From positions 525,934 through 589,933 of the forward strand of contig CAUYUJ010015504.1 in the NCBI GenBank assembly GCA_963575745.1: 64,000 nt of DNA, given 5' to 3'. The notes under the pieces were generated by a model, which saw only the letters and a program-made list of their open reading frames with translations, was not told the DNA's origin and made no database searches. This document shows positions 32,176 through 45,099 of the stretch, piece after piece. A program made the position numbers and the translations under genes. Each line of letters starts with the position of its first letter. Within the stretch, counting starts at the first letter, position 1. This stretch comes from Prorocentrum cordatum. Taxonomy: Eukaryota; Sar; Dinophyceae; Prorocentrales; Prorocentraceae.

Positions 32176-34495
32176 ACAATTTCACTCAATATAACGTCAT
32201 CGCCGGAACCGCAATCGCCGTCACATGGTCCTCATCGGTGTCGTCGCCTTGTCGGCTCCTGATGTCGAGTTTCCGTGAGCTTACCAGGCAAGGGAATGAT
32301 TCTGTCCATCAACCAATCCTTTCACTCGCTTGCTTTGGCTTGTCAATTCAATTCCAGCCCGTCCTGGTCCACTAGTCACTAGTCGTTTTTTTGCACTCGT
32401 TTGGTGTGAACCTGCTGCGGGGGGGCAGAACCTGCCAGGCCTGAACTGGAGCAGATCACGAAATCGGCTCGTCAACGAATCGGTTCGCCAACGAATCGTC
32501 CCGAATCGAATCGAAATCTGATGGCTGCACCATAAAGCTGGCCCCGGCCAATGCCGGTGAACCCAACCGATGCGAATCGAATCGCGTGGAATCAGATCCA
32601 CAATGCCCAATCGTAGCGCAAAAGGAAACAAGAACCAAACGAACACGCCGTACCTTCCAACGGGCAATGCGTCCGGCCAGTGCTTGGCCAATGCGAGCGT
32701 TGGCTACAGCGCGGGATTATATGATATGAAAAGCGCGGAGCCAATGCACGGCGAAACAAGGCACCGCGAGACACCGTTTGCGAACCGAGCGCTTCAGATC
32801 GCTTGCCTTGCAACTTGTTACACGGGTGACAGCATGGTGCAGACGCCGCGCCAAAATACTGACTTCGCGCCCACGCGCCGTCCTCTGGAGGCGGGCAGCG
32901 CACAAACCCATGCAGCGAAACCCGTTTACCTTTTGTGCCCTTGCGGTTAACCTTGGACACATAAAACGGCCCTTGCGCGGGTCATCTACACTCAAATGTG
33001 GCCACCGTCCCTCGCGGGGTATGGGATTTCAGACAACGGCACGACAGGCAAAGGAAAGCCCCGAGGGAGGAACACTGGCGGATGCTGGGGAGGAATCCGC
33101 CAGGTGACTTGCATTCCGTTCTCGCGATAGTTTCCCTCTCACCCCTCACACCCCTCACATGCTGTAACACGCAGGGGCTAGCCATGTCAACTCATAAGCC
33201 AACCATGATCAGTTCGGCAGCAATGCTGCTGTGCTGGGATGAATACCCAACAACACAGAACAAGCCTGACAAACAAAACATAGAAAGGCACTGCTGGCAA
33301 TAATATCAGATATGTTGAACCTCCAGAAGAATAGACAGCGGCAACAAACTCGCACACACAGATGCGGCCAATGAAGCAATTCAGCTAACACTGACGCCAT
33401 TGAAATCAAACGGGGCCACTAGGAGCAAACGCGGTCGCCCCAACTACCAACAATCGAATCCAACAACAAAAACAGACTTCCAACATGCTAAACACCCGTG
33501 CCAACAGCATAATGAACGCTGCTTGGCGGCGTTGGAGCGACAACGGGCTGAAACACGACGCACGTACACACACACACACCCACTGGAATTCTGACACGGC
33601 ATGAATAACTTGCTATACTCACGGCAACAAAACAACAACACGCGGTCGGGCATGATAACGAGTGCGGTGCGACTGATACGTCTAAAGAACACGGCTAACA
33701 CACTGGCCGGTGTTACTGCCCAGAAGATGAACGTCTGCCGAAAAGCATGAGTACCACATTTATGCCACAACAACTTGACTTCAGCAATACACTAGGCACC
33801 ACAAGCGTCCAACATCCCTCCTCACATCTCAAGTCGCCATCAAATAACACTCGGACACCTGCTGCCACACGCGGAAACACATTTTGCAAGCCCGGCAAGG
33901 CACAGATAATTCTTCTCCTATCTGGGTACAGCTCGTAAAACCGCCAGCTAAGAGAAGCACGCTCGGACATGCAGGACATAACTTCGCTATGGATCCTGGT
34001 TGAGTTGCAGCCAGCGCGTGAAACCAACCCTTTATATATTTGTATCTCCCCTCCTCCTCCCCCGTTCAACCCCGTACTACTCGCCGATGGTGCCAGGCCC
34101 CGACACAATCCATCACTAACTTGGGGACGCGCTTCGCAAAGCGGAGGGCCCAAAACACCGAACCAAAGACCAGTGCCACAGGGCCCGATTCGCCAGGCCC
34201 CAGGCCAGGGGGGTGGGGGGGCGGAAGCGGGGGGGGGGCGCGAGGGCAAGGCGACGCACAGGATTTCGGGGGTTGCTGAAGGTGCCCCTGGCCCAAGGTG
34301 CCCGCTGTGCTGGAGCCCGCGCCTGCGAACCTCGTCGCCTGCGGGCGCGCATATGCAGCCAGGGGGGAAGGGGAAGATTGGGGTGGCTCTGCCACGCCTC
34401 AGCACAGGTTGCCGGAGAGAATTGGCAGTAGTAAGGCGAAGCGAATGAAGCTAAACCGCGGCGAAACGAAGCGCGGGCCCCAGCTGACGGCCGCT
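32176..34495. other. No recognisable gene
   Basis: About 2.3 kb of moderate GC content without convincing coding or repeat families. It has CGAATCG-rich words at 32455-32590 and a G-rich patch near 34205-34240. Low repeat content makes this one of the quieter stretches. Confidence 0.4.
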
Positions 34496-34499
34496 GGCT

Positions 34500-34640
34500 C
34501 CCTGGGGCGAGTGGAGATGGGGGGCGAGGTGAAGAAAAGGGCCCTGAAGGGGCCCGGCAAAGCCCCTGAAGGGGCGAGGTGAAGAAAAGGGCCCTGAAGG
34601 GCCCTGAAGGGGCCCTGAAGGGGCTGCAAACGGCCCCTTT
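34500..34640. repeat. Short tandem duplication GGGGCGAGGTGAAGAAAAGG
   Basis: GGGGCGAGGTGAAGAAAAGG occurs twice (near 34525 and 34571), each followed by GCCCTGAAGGGGCC-type words, making a local tandem duplication with many self-complementary GGCCC words. Confidence 0.75.
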
Positions 34641-36555
34641 GAGGCTCTTTCTTTTCACCCTCCCATTTAAGCCACCCTCCATTGCCCCACCCGCCCGAGT
34701 CGGCGGAATGGAAGAGAGGGGCGGGGCTTCGGACCAGGGGCGTCGGAGAACCCCCCCTCTTCCACGTCCTCCCCACTCATCCCTGCCCCCCTCCCCCACG
34801 TGGGGGCCTCCGTAGACATCCTGGGGGCACCTTGGGCCAGCAACACCAGGGGACTGGGAATTGCGGGGCCTTTCCAAAAAAACAGCGCGCTAGCATTGCG
34901 CCCCTGAGGTTACCCGAAAGATGTCGATCGCTGTTGCCCGCAGCCCGAAGCGCAGGGGCCACGCGCCCGAAACCGCGAGCTCGAGACTGCGGGCCCAGCA
35001 CCGTCTCGATGCTGCTACGAGGCTCTGCGCTGGAGTTGCCGCGCAGGGGTGGGGGTGGAGGGATGTGCGCGGGGGGGAAGGGGGGGGGCGGACAGTCAAG
35101 TCGCATAACCAGAATGCGCGGTTCGGGTGCAAGGGCCTCGAAGGGCCCCTGCACAAGTTGCCGAACGGGGCTGGCCAGCGAGAGCCGCCGAGGATGGGCC
35201 GAGGGGGCAAGGCTGCAAGACTGGCCGTGGGAAGCGGCTCATCCGAACTACCCGACTTGACTGTGCATGGTCGATTGCAGTAACGCTCGTGTGGATGATG
35301 GCGCACGGGCGCGTGCATCTGCAGCAACAGTAGGCCATCAGTAACATCATTCATCAAGGCGGGGCTGCGAGGAACTTCCAGAGGCACCTTGTTCCCGCGC
35401 GGGGGAAGCGCTTCTGCGGTTTGCGGTGGCCCACGGCACGCCGCGGCCGAGGGACCCGAACTCCGCGCGCAGAGCTTGAGGGCCCAGAGCCCGGGGCCGT
35501 AGGCTCCAAGTCTGCGGGCTCCGCGGCCCATGGGGCCGAAACCTCACACCCTTGCAGTCATGAGCTCAGCAGTTCCGCGCCCTGCTTGGGCGGGGAGCGC
35601 GGGCTGGGGACCGAGGCTTCACACCCCGCAGTCGTGACCTCTTCGGCTGAAGCTCCGCGCCCTGCCTGAGCGGGGGAGGGGGGCTGCGGGAGCTTGCCCT
35701 CCGGGAAACAGTGGCCCGCGAGGTTCAGCCCGCACCTCGCCAGGAGGCGCCCCAGAGCCCAGCAGGACGACCCGGGAGGACCTCGGGCGAAAAACGGGCC
35801 GCGCGACCGGGCGAGAGGGGCAGCAGCGGCAACAAGCGAAACGAGATCGGACGGGGCGGAGGTCTCCGGCTCCCCCGCCGCCCTGGGCAGGGGGGGGGGC
35901 TGCGGGAGATCGCCTGGGAGGCTGCCATCACGAGGCTGCGGGAGCAAGCCTTGCCGGGAGCCCCTGGGCCCCGCGCCCCGAACGCAAGAGGGGCCCGAGG
36001 CTTCCGATGTACCCGCGCGAGGCCGCAGGCCCGAGGCTTCGGGGCCTCATCACGTAGGCTCTGCGCTCGAGGTCCCGCGCCATAGCCCGGGGTGGCTGGG
36101 CACGGGGGAAACCGTGGCTGCGGGAGGAAAGCGCCCACATGGAGGCCGCCCAAGGGCCCAAGGGGGGAGTTGCAGGGAACTGCAGAGGAGCCCTTGTTCC
36201 ACGCGCTGGGGTGGCGCTCTTGAGGCTCCCTGGCGACTTCTGATGCGAGCTCCGCAGCGTTCTGCCTCGCCCCGGCAACACCAGCGCTTGCAACCCAAAC
36301 TGGTTTGACTGCCATGACGGAGGCAGGTCCTGACGGGAAGGGGCCTTAGACCCCGAGGACTCCCCCAGGACCAATCTTTCGTCCTGAATCGTTCCCTGGC
36401 GCTCCCACGGCCCGCAACGACCGTCGAAAGAATTCAGGACCCGTTTCCATCAGGACCCATTGCATGGCGAGAATTTCGTTGGGGTTGCACGAATCTGGCC
36501 TTGGCTGCTGGGGCCTGGCCTCTATCACAGTGGATGCGCGATAGGCATCCACAGC
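34641..36555. other. GC-rich unassigned DNA, one local duplication
   Basis: About 1.9 kb, very GC-rich. A segment at about 35541-35600 (CTCACACCC...CCGCGCCCTGC) recurs in altered form at 35626-35690. No gene recognised. Confidence 0.4.
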
Positions 36556-36559
36556 AGTC

Positions 36560-36870
36560 GTGCCGCCCTCACCGCCACTGTGCGGCGCTCGGTGAACGGC
36601 GTGGTGGCTTCGTGAGCTGCGGGGTGGCTCCGCGGTGCGCGGTGTGTTGCACGGTGGGCTTGGCGGTGCGCGGTGGGTATCGAAGTGCGCCAGGCAGCGA
36701 GTCGCGCAGAAGGCTGCGCGGTGGGTTGCACGCTTGGTTTGGCGGGTTCTGTTGCACGGCGGGCTGCGCTGTCAAATTCCGCACGCTTTGTCTTTCACAG
36801 AGCGGCGGGTTGCGCAGTGGGTAGCACGACACGACGCGCGGTGGGATGCGCCTTTGGTTGGTCTAGGGCA
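36560..36870. repeat. GCGGTGGGTTGC-type degenerate repeat
   Basis: Many copies of GCGGTGGG followed by TTGC, CTTGG or ATCG at 15-40-bp spacing. Low coding likelihood. Confidence 0.55.
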
Positions 36871-37299
36871 AGAACCTCTTACAACTTCCACCTTCCAGAG
36901 CACCTGTCCGCAAACGGCTTCAAACAGTGACGGTGATCCCCAATGGAATGCGCAACCTGCCACCTGCACCCCTCAGGGGGCTGCTGGAGAACCGGATGTC
37001 AAGAGGTGGATGTGGTCACGAGGCAGGTTCCGACAGTGGGTTGAGCTTCGTGGGTCCACGCCCCGCCCGGTGGTCGTCGACTCTGCTTTGACGAATTTGC
37101 GCGGCCTTCCTACAAATCACGCATCTTCGCGGCGGCGCAGTGTCCTCCTGCGTAACGGGTCGTTCGGCCGTTCGCGCCAGGGCGCCAAGCTTTACGAAGA
37201 ATGCATCTACGGACGCGAACGGCGGAAATCCACGCGCGGTGGGCGCCGACGACCACCGGCAGGCCGACCGACCAGCTCCGCGCACGAGACCCTACAGAG

Positions 37300-37450
37300 C
37301 AGTTTTTGATACACAGGATTTTTATAAATATAGGATTTTTAATACATGATTAATTTATGGATAAATTATGCATGAACTCATCGTTGTTTTTAATGCTAAA
37401 TCCCTGCATTTTTAATACATGATCCGCACGCGGAGCATGCATTAAAAACG
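37300..37450. other. AT-rich island with hairpin
   Basis: AT-rich stretch in GC-rich DNA. It holds repeated AGGATTTTTA and AATACATGAT words and an inverted repeat: TTTTTAATACATG (37409-37421) against CATGCATTAAAAA (37436-37448), 12 of 13 bp paired around a 14-base loop. Confidence 0.75.
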
Positions 37451-38083
37451 ACACTATACAGGCACAGCTCCGCCGAGGGCCACGCCTGCTGGAAAGGCCC
37501 CGCGGACGCCGGTCCGAGGAGCTGCCGGCGCGCTAGCCTCCGGCGGCACGGCGCCGAGCGGTCAGGAGGCGATGGTGGTCGCGGCCGCCCCCGCCAGCGT
37601 TCGGCGAGTGGCGTCGACGCAGATCGCGCCGTGCAGTGGGCATTTCGAAAACTGAGTTCCACACGCATGAAGAACAAAGGCATCACCAGGCACGTCGGCG
37701 GAGGCGCCCCCAGGAAGGTCCGGCGCCGATCCAGGAAATCTGCGCGGAACTCCGAAAGGTTATGCGCAACATATGTTTCATGTTTACAGCGTGGTTCCAC
37801 ACGCATTGAGGTTCCACACGCTGTAAGCCTGGTGGATCGCTCTCCGCGCAGCCGGGACGCATCCCGCAAGTACCCCAAAGCCAGGGGCCGGGAACTGTGG
37901 GATTGCTTACAGAAGGCATTCGCGAAGCGCATGGAAAGCCCTCACAATACCCAAAAGCAGGGGCTGGGAACTGTGGAGTTGCTTATGGGCAAAAACAATT
38001 CAGGAAGGTGCCCCCATGTGAGAATAGTGCTGGGACCTCGCGAGGCTCTCATCAGGTCAGCCACTTGTCGATCCCGCATGCCC
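37451..38083. other. No recognisable gene
   Basis: Contains two similar segments near 37870-37915 and 37950-37990 (GGGGCxGGGAACTGTGGxxTTGCTTA), a local duplication. No protein family recognised. Confidence 0.4.
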
Positions 38084-39003
<920 letters not shown>

Positions 39004-39231
39004 GAGCGCATCGAAGCGAGCCCGAGGACGGGCCCGCTCGGGACCCATCGTCTGCCCACCTGGCCGCCAGCCGCGGCCCTCAAGGCGTGAAGACTCAGTA
39101 TTGGTGGTCGAAGTAGAAGACCAGATAGTTCCGACAACACCAGCACGAATATCCAGACAAACTCCAGACATCAAATCACAAAAACCAACACGTCGAGGCA
39201 GCTCTGGTACGCGTCGCCCTGGGCACATGAA

Positions 39232-39605
39232 GGCCCCAACACCCACTCAGCGGCCAAGTGGGCTGACACCATTCGCCCACCAGAAGAATGCTGTCGCACA
39301 TCCGCTGCGACGAAGGGGGCGTGGCCAAAAGAAGAGGCAGCCAGCTCCGCGGGCTTGCAAAAATACGCACGGCCCCAACACCCTTTCAGCGGCCAAGTGA
39401 GCTGACACCATCAGCCCACCAGAGGAGTGCTCGCGCACATCCGCTGGGACGAAGGGGGCGTGGCCCAAAGCAGGGGCAGTTCAGGTGCTCGACCTCGCAA
39501 GAATATGAAATGGCCCCAACACCCCCTCAGCGGCCAAGTGGGCCGACACCATCAGCCCACTAGAAGAGTGCTCACGCCATCCGCCGAAAAAGAGTATGGC
39601 CATAT
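39232..39605. repeat. ~140-bp tandem repeat, 2.7 units
   Basis: Units start at 39232, 39371 and 39513 with GGCCCCAACACCC and contain CAGCGGCCAAGTG, GACACCAT and GACGAAGGGGGCGTGGCC. The third is cut short. The frame MLSHIRCDEGGVAKRR is shared between units only because the DNA is. Confidence 0.85.
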
Positions 39606-40439
39606 GAGAAGAACGTCGCCTCGACCGGCTCGACGAACTTGCCTCAACGGGCTTCAGCACCGCTCCCGGAATCCGGTGACGACCATCGAAGAGACGCTCA
39701 AGCTTTTTTTCTGTTCTCAGTAATGCTACTCTACTGGCGAAGCTTTTGACGACAAAACGTAATTCCAAAACATAAACACTTAAACGCCAAACGATCGGTA
39801 TACGGTTGGACGAATTTCGGCTGACCGAACGCGAGAATGCGAGCGCCCGCGCGATGCTCCTTGCTGCAAACTGATGCCCCGATGGGGATCACGATATCAG
39901 CGTTCGGCGCGAAAGTGCGCGGGCCGAATTGCCTACCAATCGCGACGTTGCGATCAGGAACCGCCGCGCCAATGACAGCGGTAGCAATGATAATCGAACA
40001 CACATTGGAGCAAGTGGCATTGCGACAGCCACATCAAAGGCGCCCTTGCGTTCAATGACACATTGAAGGTCGCGCAACCACGCGCGAGCCCCATGCGACA
40101 TTACAGCGCACAACAGCATGGTGAGCGCAAAAGTACACAAGCAAACGCGACGCGCGCGCTTGCGCGCGCTAGCCTACAAACGCGTGGGCTCGCGGGTGCG
40201 CGCGCGCATGTTCGAGGGCGGTGGCGTCGCCTGAATTCGCGGCGCGGTGGCAACTGGTTGTGCAAAGCTGCAGGTCGCCAGGCGCACCTCTGGAAATTCT
40301 CGGGGGCGCAGATCCATAATGAGAACCGCGCAGTGCATCCAAAGAGACGCGATCACGCGAGACGTACTTTCGCGCGAGACAGCGGGGCGGCGTCGGCAAC
40401 GTGGCGGCGGGCAAGAACGCAATACATTGTGCTGCCGTG
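39606..40439. other. No recognisable gene
   Basis: Mixed-composition DNA; CGCGCGC-rich near 40145-40210. No family recognised. Confidence 0.4.
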
Positions 40440-40730
40440 TTTGCAAGCCCAGGCTTCCCCGTGAACTTTTGCGACCAGTACGGGTTCCCGAAGCAGAAGA
40501 ACTTCCACTACACCAGGCATGGTGGAATGGCCCCTGCTAATATTCTGGCGCGCGAGTGGGCCAGGCAGGGCAATTATTTGGGCGCCGCGTGGGCCGACCA
40601 TGACTGCGAGGAAGGTTATGCACTCACGCAAGAGGATATCGATGGGCTCGGACAGGGCCCGAAATTCCTGGATACCTTGCATGCTTTCGCCAGGCCCGCC
40701 GATCTGCCAGGATCCATGCTGGCTCGGGGT
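40440..40730 (+). CDS. Possible exon of an unrecognised protein
   Basis: The frame containing NFCDQYGFPKQKNFHYTRHG, MAPANILAREWARQGNYLGA and ALTQEDIDGLGQGPKFLD has balanced, non-repetitive composition unlike surrounding frames. It is open from 40401 to 40913, but the coding-like part stops where an inverted satellite array begins (about 40740). Neither end is certain: it may be an exon with the satellite in its intron, or a gene fragment cut by the satellite. No domain is recognised. Confidence 0.45.
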
Positions 40731-40739
40731 CCACGTGGC

Positions 40740-41050
40740 GGCGCCGCCTCACGTGGGCGCACCCCTCAGGCGTTTCGTGGTCCCACATGGAGCTCCCCCG
40801 AAGGCCCCGGCGGCATGGCCCCATGGCGGTGCCGCCCGTGTGGGCGCACCCCTCGCACGGTTCGTGGTCCCACATGGAGCTCCACTGACGGCCCCAGTGG
40901 CAGGTCTACATAGCGGCTGCGCCCCATGTGGGCGCACCCTTCGCTCGGTTCGCGGCCCCGCATGGAGCTCCGCCGGAGGCCCTAGTAACGTGGTCCACAT
41001 TGCGGCGCCGCCCCATCTTGGCGCACCCCCAACGCAATCGTGGCCCCACT
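40740..41050 (-). repeat. Dispersed ~90-bp satellite, array 3 (inverted)
   Basis: Reverse complement of the family at 56280-57610: TTCGTGGTCCCACATGGAGC occurs near 40775 and 40860, with a variant at 40955. About three to four units. Confidence 0.8.
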
Positions 41051-41564
41051 TGGTACCCACAGCTGCATATGGTTGGGTGTTTCGCCAGGCTTATCTCAGT
41101 CCAGGTCCTAATAGGCCTTTGCGAGGCCCCGTGGGCGACCGCGAGGGATTCTTTGAGTTTCTTGACATGCGTGGCCTCCCGCTCTTCGGCGCGAAAGGAT
41201 TAAGTTACGTCGCCCGCTTGCTGCGTCGCGCGCGGGGCGGACTTCGCTACCATTGTGCCCGCATCATGCGTACGTTTGTGATGCTGGCATCGAGGTTACA
41301 GATTGGAGACCAAAAGTGCCGCGATCACTTCGGCGCCCGCCGTGCGTGGATCCGTCGGGACACGTACTCTACAAGAAAATGTCTTTCTCATTTCGTCATC
41401 ATCTGCTCTTGCCGCCGCTCTCGCATCCGCCCCGTGCTGTTTTTGCCCTGCCCTGGCTCGCGTTCCCTATTGCGGTCCTTCTGCGTTGCGCGCGCGCCCT
41501 TGCTGCCATTCGACCCGTCGGCCTCCCTGCGCCTATGCGCTGCGGGCGGCGCCCAGCCGACAGA
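41051..41564. other. No recognisable gene
   Basis: Open frames run through but carry no motif I know. Unassigned. Confidence 0.35.
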
Positions 41565-41735
41565 AAACAATCGCCCCGAAAAAATTGGCCGACAAAAAAC
41601 CGAACCGCCCCGACAAAAAAATAACCCCGACAAAAAAAATCGGCCGATAAAATGGGCCAACAAAAAAAAAGGTGCGCCGACAAAAAAAAACGACGGCCGC
41701 GACAAAAAAATCGGACCGACCCAAGAAAGTGTCGC
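41565..41735. repeat. CGACAAAAAAA minisatellite
   Basis: About nine irregular units of 15-20 bp built on CCGACAAAAAAAT plus CGGCC or similar. The opposite strand reads Phe-rich repeats. Confidence 0.85.
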
Positions 41736-41984
41736 GACAAAATCGTTCCTGGCTTTCGCTGCGGGGCGGATTCATTGTAATTTCACAATTAGGATGCACC
41801 CCCCTGGACCCCGCGGCAATTTTGTTCGACGGTCCGGGCGGGCATTTTGTCGGTCAGTTTGGTTGGGCTGTTTGTCGAAACGATCTGGTGCATCCACGAG
41901 GTCGCGCCGCGCAACGCAGCGCTTTCGTGGCAGCGCGGTTCGCCGAAGGTCAGAGAAACACAAATCTGTAGGCTACGGTTCCTG

Positions 41985-42230
41985 GTGGCTGGGGGGGGGG
42001 GGGGGGGTTTGCACCTCTACAGCCCCGTGCCCACCCCGAGTGGAGGGCGTGCGGGACAGAAAAGCGCAGCGGGGGAAGGGAGGGGGGGGCGAATGGGGGA
42101 AGGGGGGGCAGGGAGGAACGAGCGGGAGGAACGATAAAGGATAGCGGGAAGACGTGCGACGGAGGAGATAAGAGGAGGGTGGAGGGAGGACAAAGGGAAA
42201 GAACGGGAGGATGGAAACAAGGTAGGAGGA
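41985..42230. repeat. Poly-G and purine-rich low-complexity DNA
   Basis: A run of about 18 G at 41990-42007 followed by GGGAGGA-rich sequence. Confidence 0.85.
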
Positions 42231-42364
42231 GGATGGGATTGAGTTGTTCCATGCGTCGTCGTTAGGTGATTTGCGTACGGTGTTGCGCGCGCGGCTTGCG
42301 GTCGGTGCAGTGCCGCGCGCGTGGTGTGACATTCGTGGTGCCGTAGTCTTGTGTGTGCAGTGCT

Positions 42365-42660
42365 GTGCGTGCGGGCCCCCAGAGGCTAGTATAGGCCCCC
42401 CAAAATGGCCCCATGACCCCCCGATACGTCCTTAGAGGGCCCCAGATGGCTCTGAAAAGGGTTTTAACGGGCCCCAGTGAGAGCCCGAGAGGGCCCCACA
42501 CATTACAACAAATATCGAACTGAGTGTTTGGTTGGGACCGCTGTCTTGATACATGTTTCTGAAGATTGATTTCGGGCCCCTCTTGGGGCGCTCCTGGGCT
42601 CTCTTGGGCCCCGCTTGGGGCCTCCTTCTTGGGGGGGGGGGCTGCCCCTCCGAGCCAGGA
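42365..42660. repeat. GGCCCC/TTGGGGC-rich repeat, locus 1
   Basis: Scattered GGGCCCC, AGAGGGCCCC and TTGGGGC words, also at 44150-45010 and 53420-53560. The words are largely self-complementary and could form hairpins. Confidence 0.5.
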
Positions 42661-42813
42661 GGCCGCTGACCAGTTCGAAAATCGAAGCCCCGCCGTCGCC
42701 CCCCCCATCACCATCGGGCTGCCATGCATCGTCCGTAACCATTGTGGTTCTGACTTTATGCTTCAGGTAGATTGATAGATACCCCTCCTGGCACCACGCC
42801 GTGCTTTGCGGCG

Positions 42814-43785
42814 ATGTCCGATCGCAAGGCCAAGAAGCCTCGCACACGCCAGGTGTCGGCTGGAGTCGACAACTTGTTGAGCAACAGCGCGGAGGCAGAC
42901 AAGAAGTACGTGGCGGCCCAGCTCGATCTCAACGAAGAGATCGCCCCCGTGATTGCTTCGATGATCAGGGATGGGGAGATCTTGCGGGCCTTGGAGCGCC
43001 GCAAGACACAGGCACTGAGCACTCAGGTGGGGGTCAAGCTCGGTCCCAGGGTGAAGAAGTTCAGGAACTTCTCGCCGCGGATGTGGAAGTCGCTCCTCGC
43101 ATCGCTTCTGGACTTGGAGACGCTCGACGACTTCTTCCCAACGAACTACCAGGGCGAGCAGATGACGGACAAGCAGGTCGCAGCGTTGTGCAAGTTCGGC
43201 CTTCGTGTGACTGATGACACGGACGTGCCCAAGGACTACGACGCCCGTGGCTACGAGGGCCCCTTGTTCTGCATCCTGAAGTGTCGGTACAACGCCGTCG
43301 GCCGCCCCTTGGAAGGCATCAACCACACCAATTGGGACACGTGGGGCTGGTTCTCGAAGCACCCCGACGACATCACCAAGGTCAGGTGCGCCTTCCTCCC
43401 CGACGTGGCGATCAGCTTGGGCAACACGACCGAGTTTTTGCAGACGAAGACGGCCCTGAAGATCATCAAGAATGACACGCTGGACTTGGCGACGCTGGTG
43501 GACGAGCCCTCAGGGTTCACGCAGAACCTGAAGAAGGTCCTCGATGCCCACGACTCGAACCACGGGTTTTCGCAGACCTCCGACCCCTTCGAGTACCCAG
43601 ACGGAGCGTCCCAGTTTCGTGGTGTCGTGGAGCGCAGCAACGGTTTCAGTGGCCCAGCATCGCCCTCCACGCCAGCGTCTGCGGGCCCCTCAGGTGCGGC
43701 TGCTGCCGCCGTGTCGCCAGCTGCGCCTTTGGCACCAATCGCAGCGGCGCCACCTGAGCTCCCAGCTGGGGTGCCCCCTAGCTAA
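42814..43785 (+). CDS. Unrecognised 323-aa protein
   Basis: I choose ATG 42814 (MSDRKAKKPRTRQVSAGVDN) because the open frame begins only 42 bases upstream, at a TTG after two stops. The N-terminus is basic and could be a nuclear localisation signal (KAKKPRTR). The middle is globular (NFSPRMWKSLLASLLDLETL, YEGPLFCILKCRYNAVGRPL, NHTNWDTWGWFSKHPDDITK) and the last ~50 residues are Ala/Pro/Ser-rich and probably disordered. Codon third positions are strongly G/C, unlike shadow frames. No family is recognised and no catalytic motif is obvious. It is the first of a run of same-strand coding segments; it could also be the first exon of the next gene, since AAG|GTC inside it (about 43535) could join AAG|GTC at about 45171 in phase. 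Confidence 0.75.
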   Translation: MSDRKAKKPRTRQVSAGVDNLLSNSAEADKKYVAAQLDLNEEIAPVIASMIRDGEILRALERRKTQALSTQVGVKLGPRVKKFRNFSPRMWKSLLASLLDLETLDDFFPTNYQGEQMTDKQVAALCKFGLRVTDDTDVPKDYDARGYEGPLFCILKCRYNAVGRPLEGINHTNWDTWGWFSKHPDDITKVRCAFLPDVAISLGNTTEFLQTKTALKIIKNDTLDLATLVDEPSGFTQNLKKVLDAHDSNHGFSQTSDPFEYPDGASQFRGVVERSNGFSGPASPSTPASAGPSGAAAAAVSPAAPLAPIAAAPPELPAGVPPS

Positions 43786-43789
43786 TCTG

Positions 43790-44145
43790 ACTCGAAGGCT
43801 ACATGTGCGCAGTTGTGTAGCAATGTGAGTTTCGTTTTCCACGACAGACGAGTTTTTAGTTGAGCACGTCGCTTGCCGCCCAGCTCTGTTGTGCCATCGC
43901 TCGCGGATCCCAGTGCGTGCACCAGTATACGTCTAGGTCGGTTCGACCTCATCTTCGATTGTACCAGAAGCTACGCACGTTCATCCAATCACGTGGCCAA
44001 CCATCGTCATTGCACTCATCACCACCACCGCACCATTGCGCGCGAATCCTCTACAAGCGTCGCGGCAGCACGAACGTGTGACGTCACTAGGTTGCTCCAT
44101 GTAATTTGCGTTGGGTCCCATTCCTGTTGCCACCTGGACCATGTT
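43790..44145. other. No recognisable feature
   Basis: Downstream flank of the 323-aa gene; moderate GC content, no repeat or motif seen. Confidence 0.4.
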
Positions 44146-44149
44146 GTCT

Positions 44150-45010
44150 TTTTGTGGCGGGGCCTCGTTGGGACCTATTGGGGACGTTCGTGGGGCAACC
44201 GCGGAGGGCCTCTTAAGGGCTGAAGCTGGTGGGCAGGAAACGGCGTAGGGACATGTCCAGCGCATCGGGGCCGTATGATCCCACCGATGGTTATCTGTAC
44301 TTCCGCCGCGCCTCCAATGCGCAGGTACGTCGCGTTCAGGAGGGCCGAACAGCGACATCCATGATATGCTGTAGCATGGTGTATGTTTGGGCCCCCTATT
44401 GAGACCCTCTTGGGGCCCTCTTGGGTTCCAAAGCTGCCCCAATGCATTGATGTTTCCAGTTGGATCCCAGGAGCTGCTTGGGCGTTCGCGGGGGCGCCTT
44501 GAGGCTTTCTGGAGCGTAAGGGGGCGTTCGTTGCACGCGAGGGGGGCAAACGCGGCCCCAGAGCCCCCCACAGGTGGCCCCACCATTACCAGAGAGGGCC
44601 TCAGGAGAGCCTCAGGCTGGCCCCAGGAGAGTAGAACACCAAACCAGATTATATGGATTGGCTCAGCGTATGTTTGGGGCCCCTCTGGGGGGGGGCACCT
44701 TGGAGGCCCCTTGGGCCCCAAAAGGGTATGCGAGGCCCTCTTGGGGTGTGTGGGGGGGCTCATAAGACTTGTGTGGCATCTGTGGGTGGCCTCATGTGCC
44801 CGCATTTGCCCGAAGAGGGTGATCGCCACGCCCGAGAGAAGGCACGACGAGGCCCCACGAGGGCCCCAACAAGGCGCCAAACGGGCCCAAGATGGCCCCG
44901 CGATGGCCTCAAGAGGGCCTACCAGCCATATCAGCATTCTTGGGTGACCTATTGGGGACATCTTGAGCCCAGTTCGAGGCCATCTTAGGGCCTTCTGGGA
45001 CGCTCAGAAG
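44150..45010. repeat. GGCCCC/TTGGGGC-rich repeat, locus 2
   Basis: About 0.85 kb with dozens of GGGGCC, GGCCCCA and CCTCTTGGGGC words at irregular spacing. No coding sense. Confidence 0.55.
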
Positions 45011-45099
45011 CTGTATCGAGGCACTCTCTGGAGACATATTGGCTCAAACAATCGGGCTTCGATTCCTGCCTTTGCGAGCGCACGTCGCGCCCCTCGCAG

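Noticed and set aside
39232-39605. Spaced repeats suggestive of a CRISPR array
   Set aside because: Units are about 140 bp with homologous rather than unique spacers, and no cas-like gene exists; this is a eukaryotic tandem repeat.
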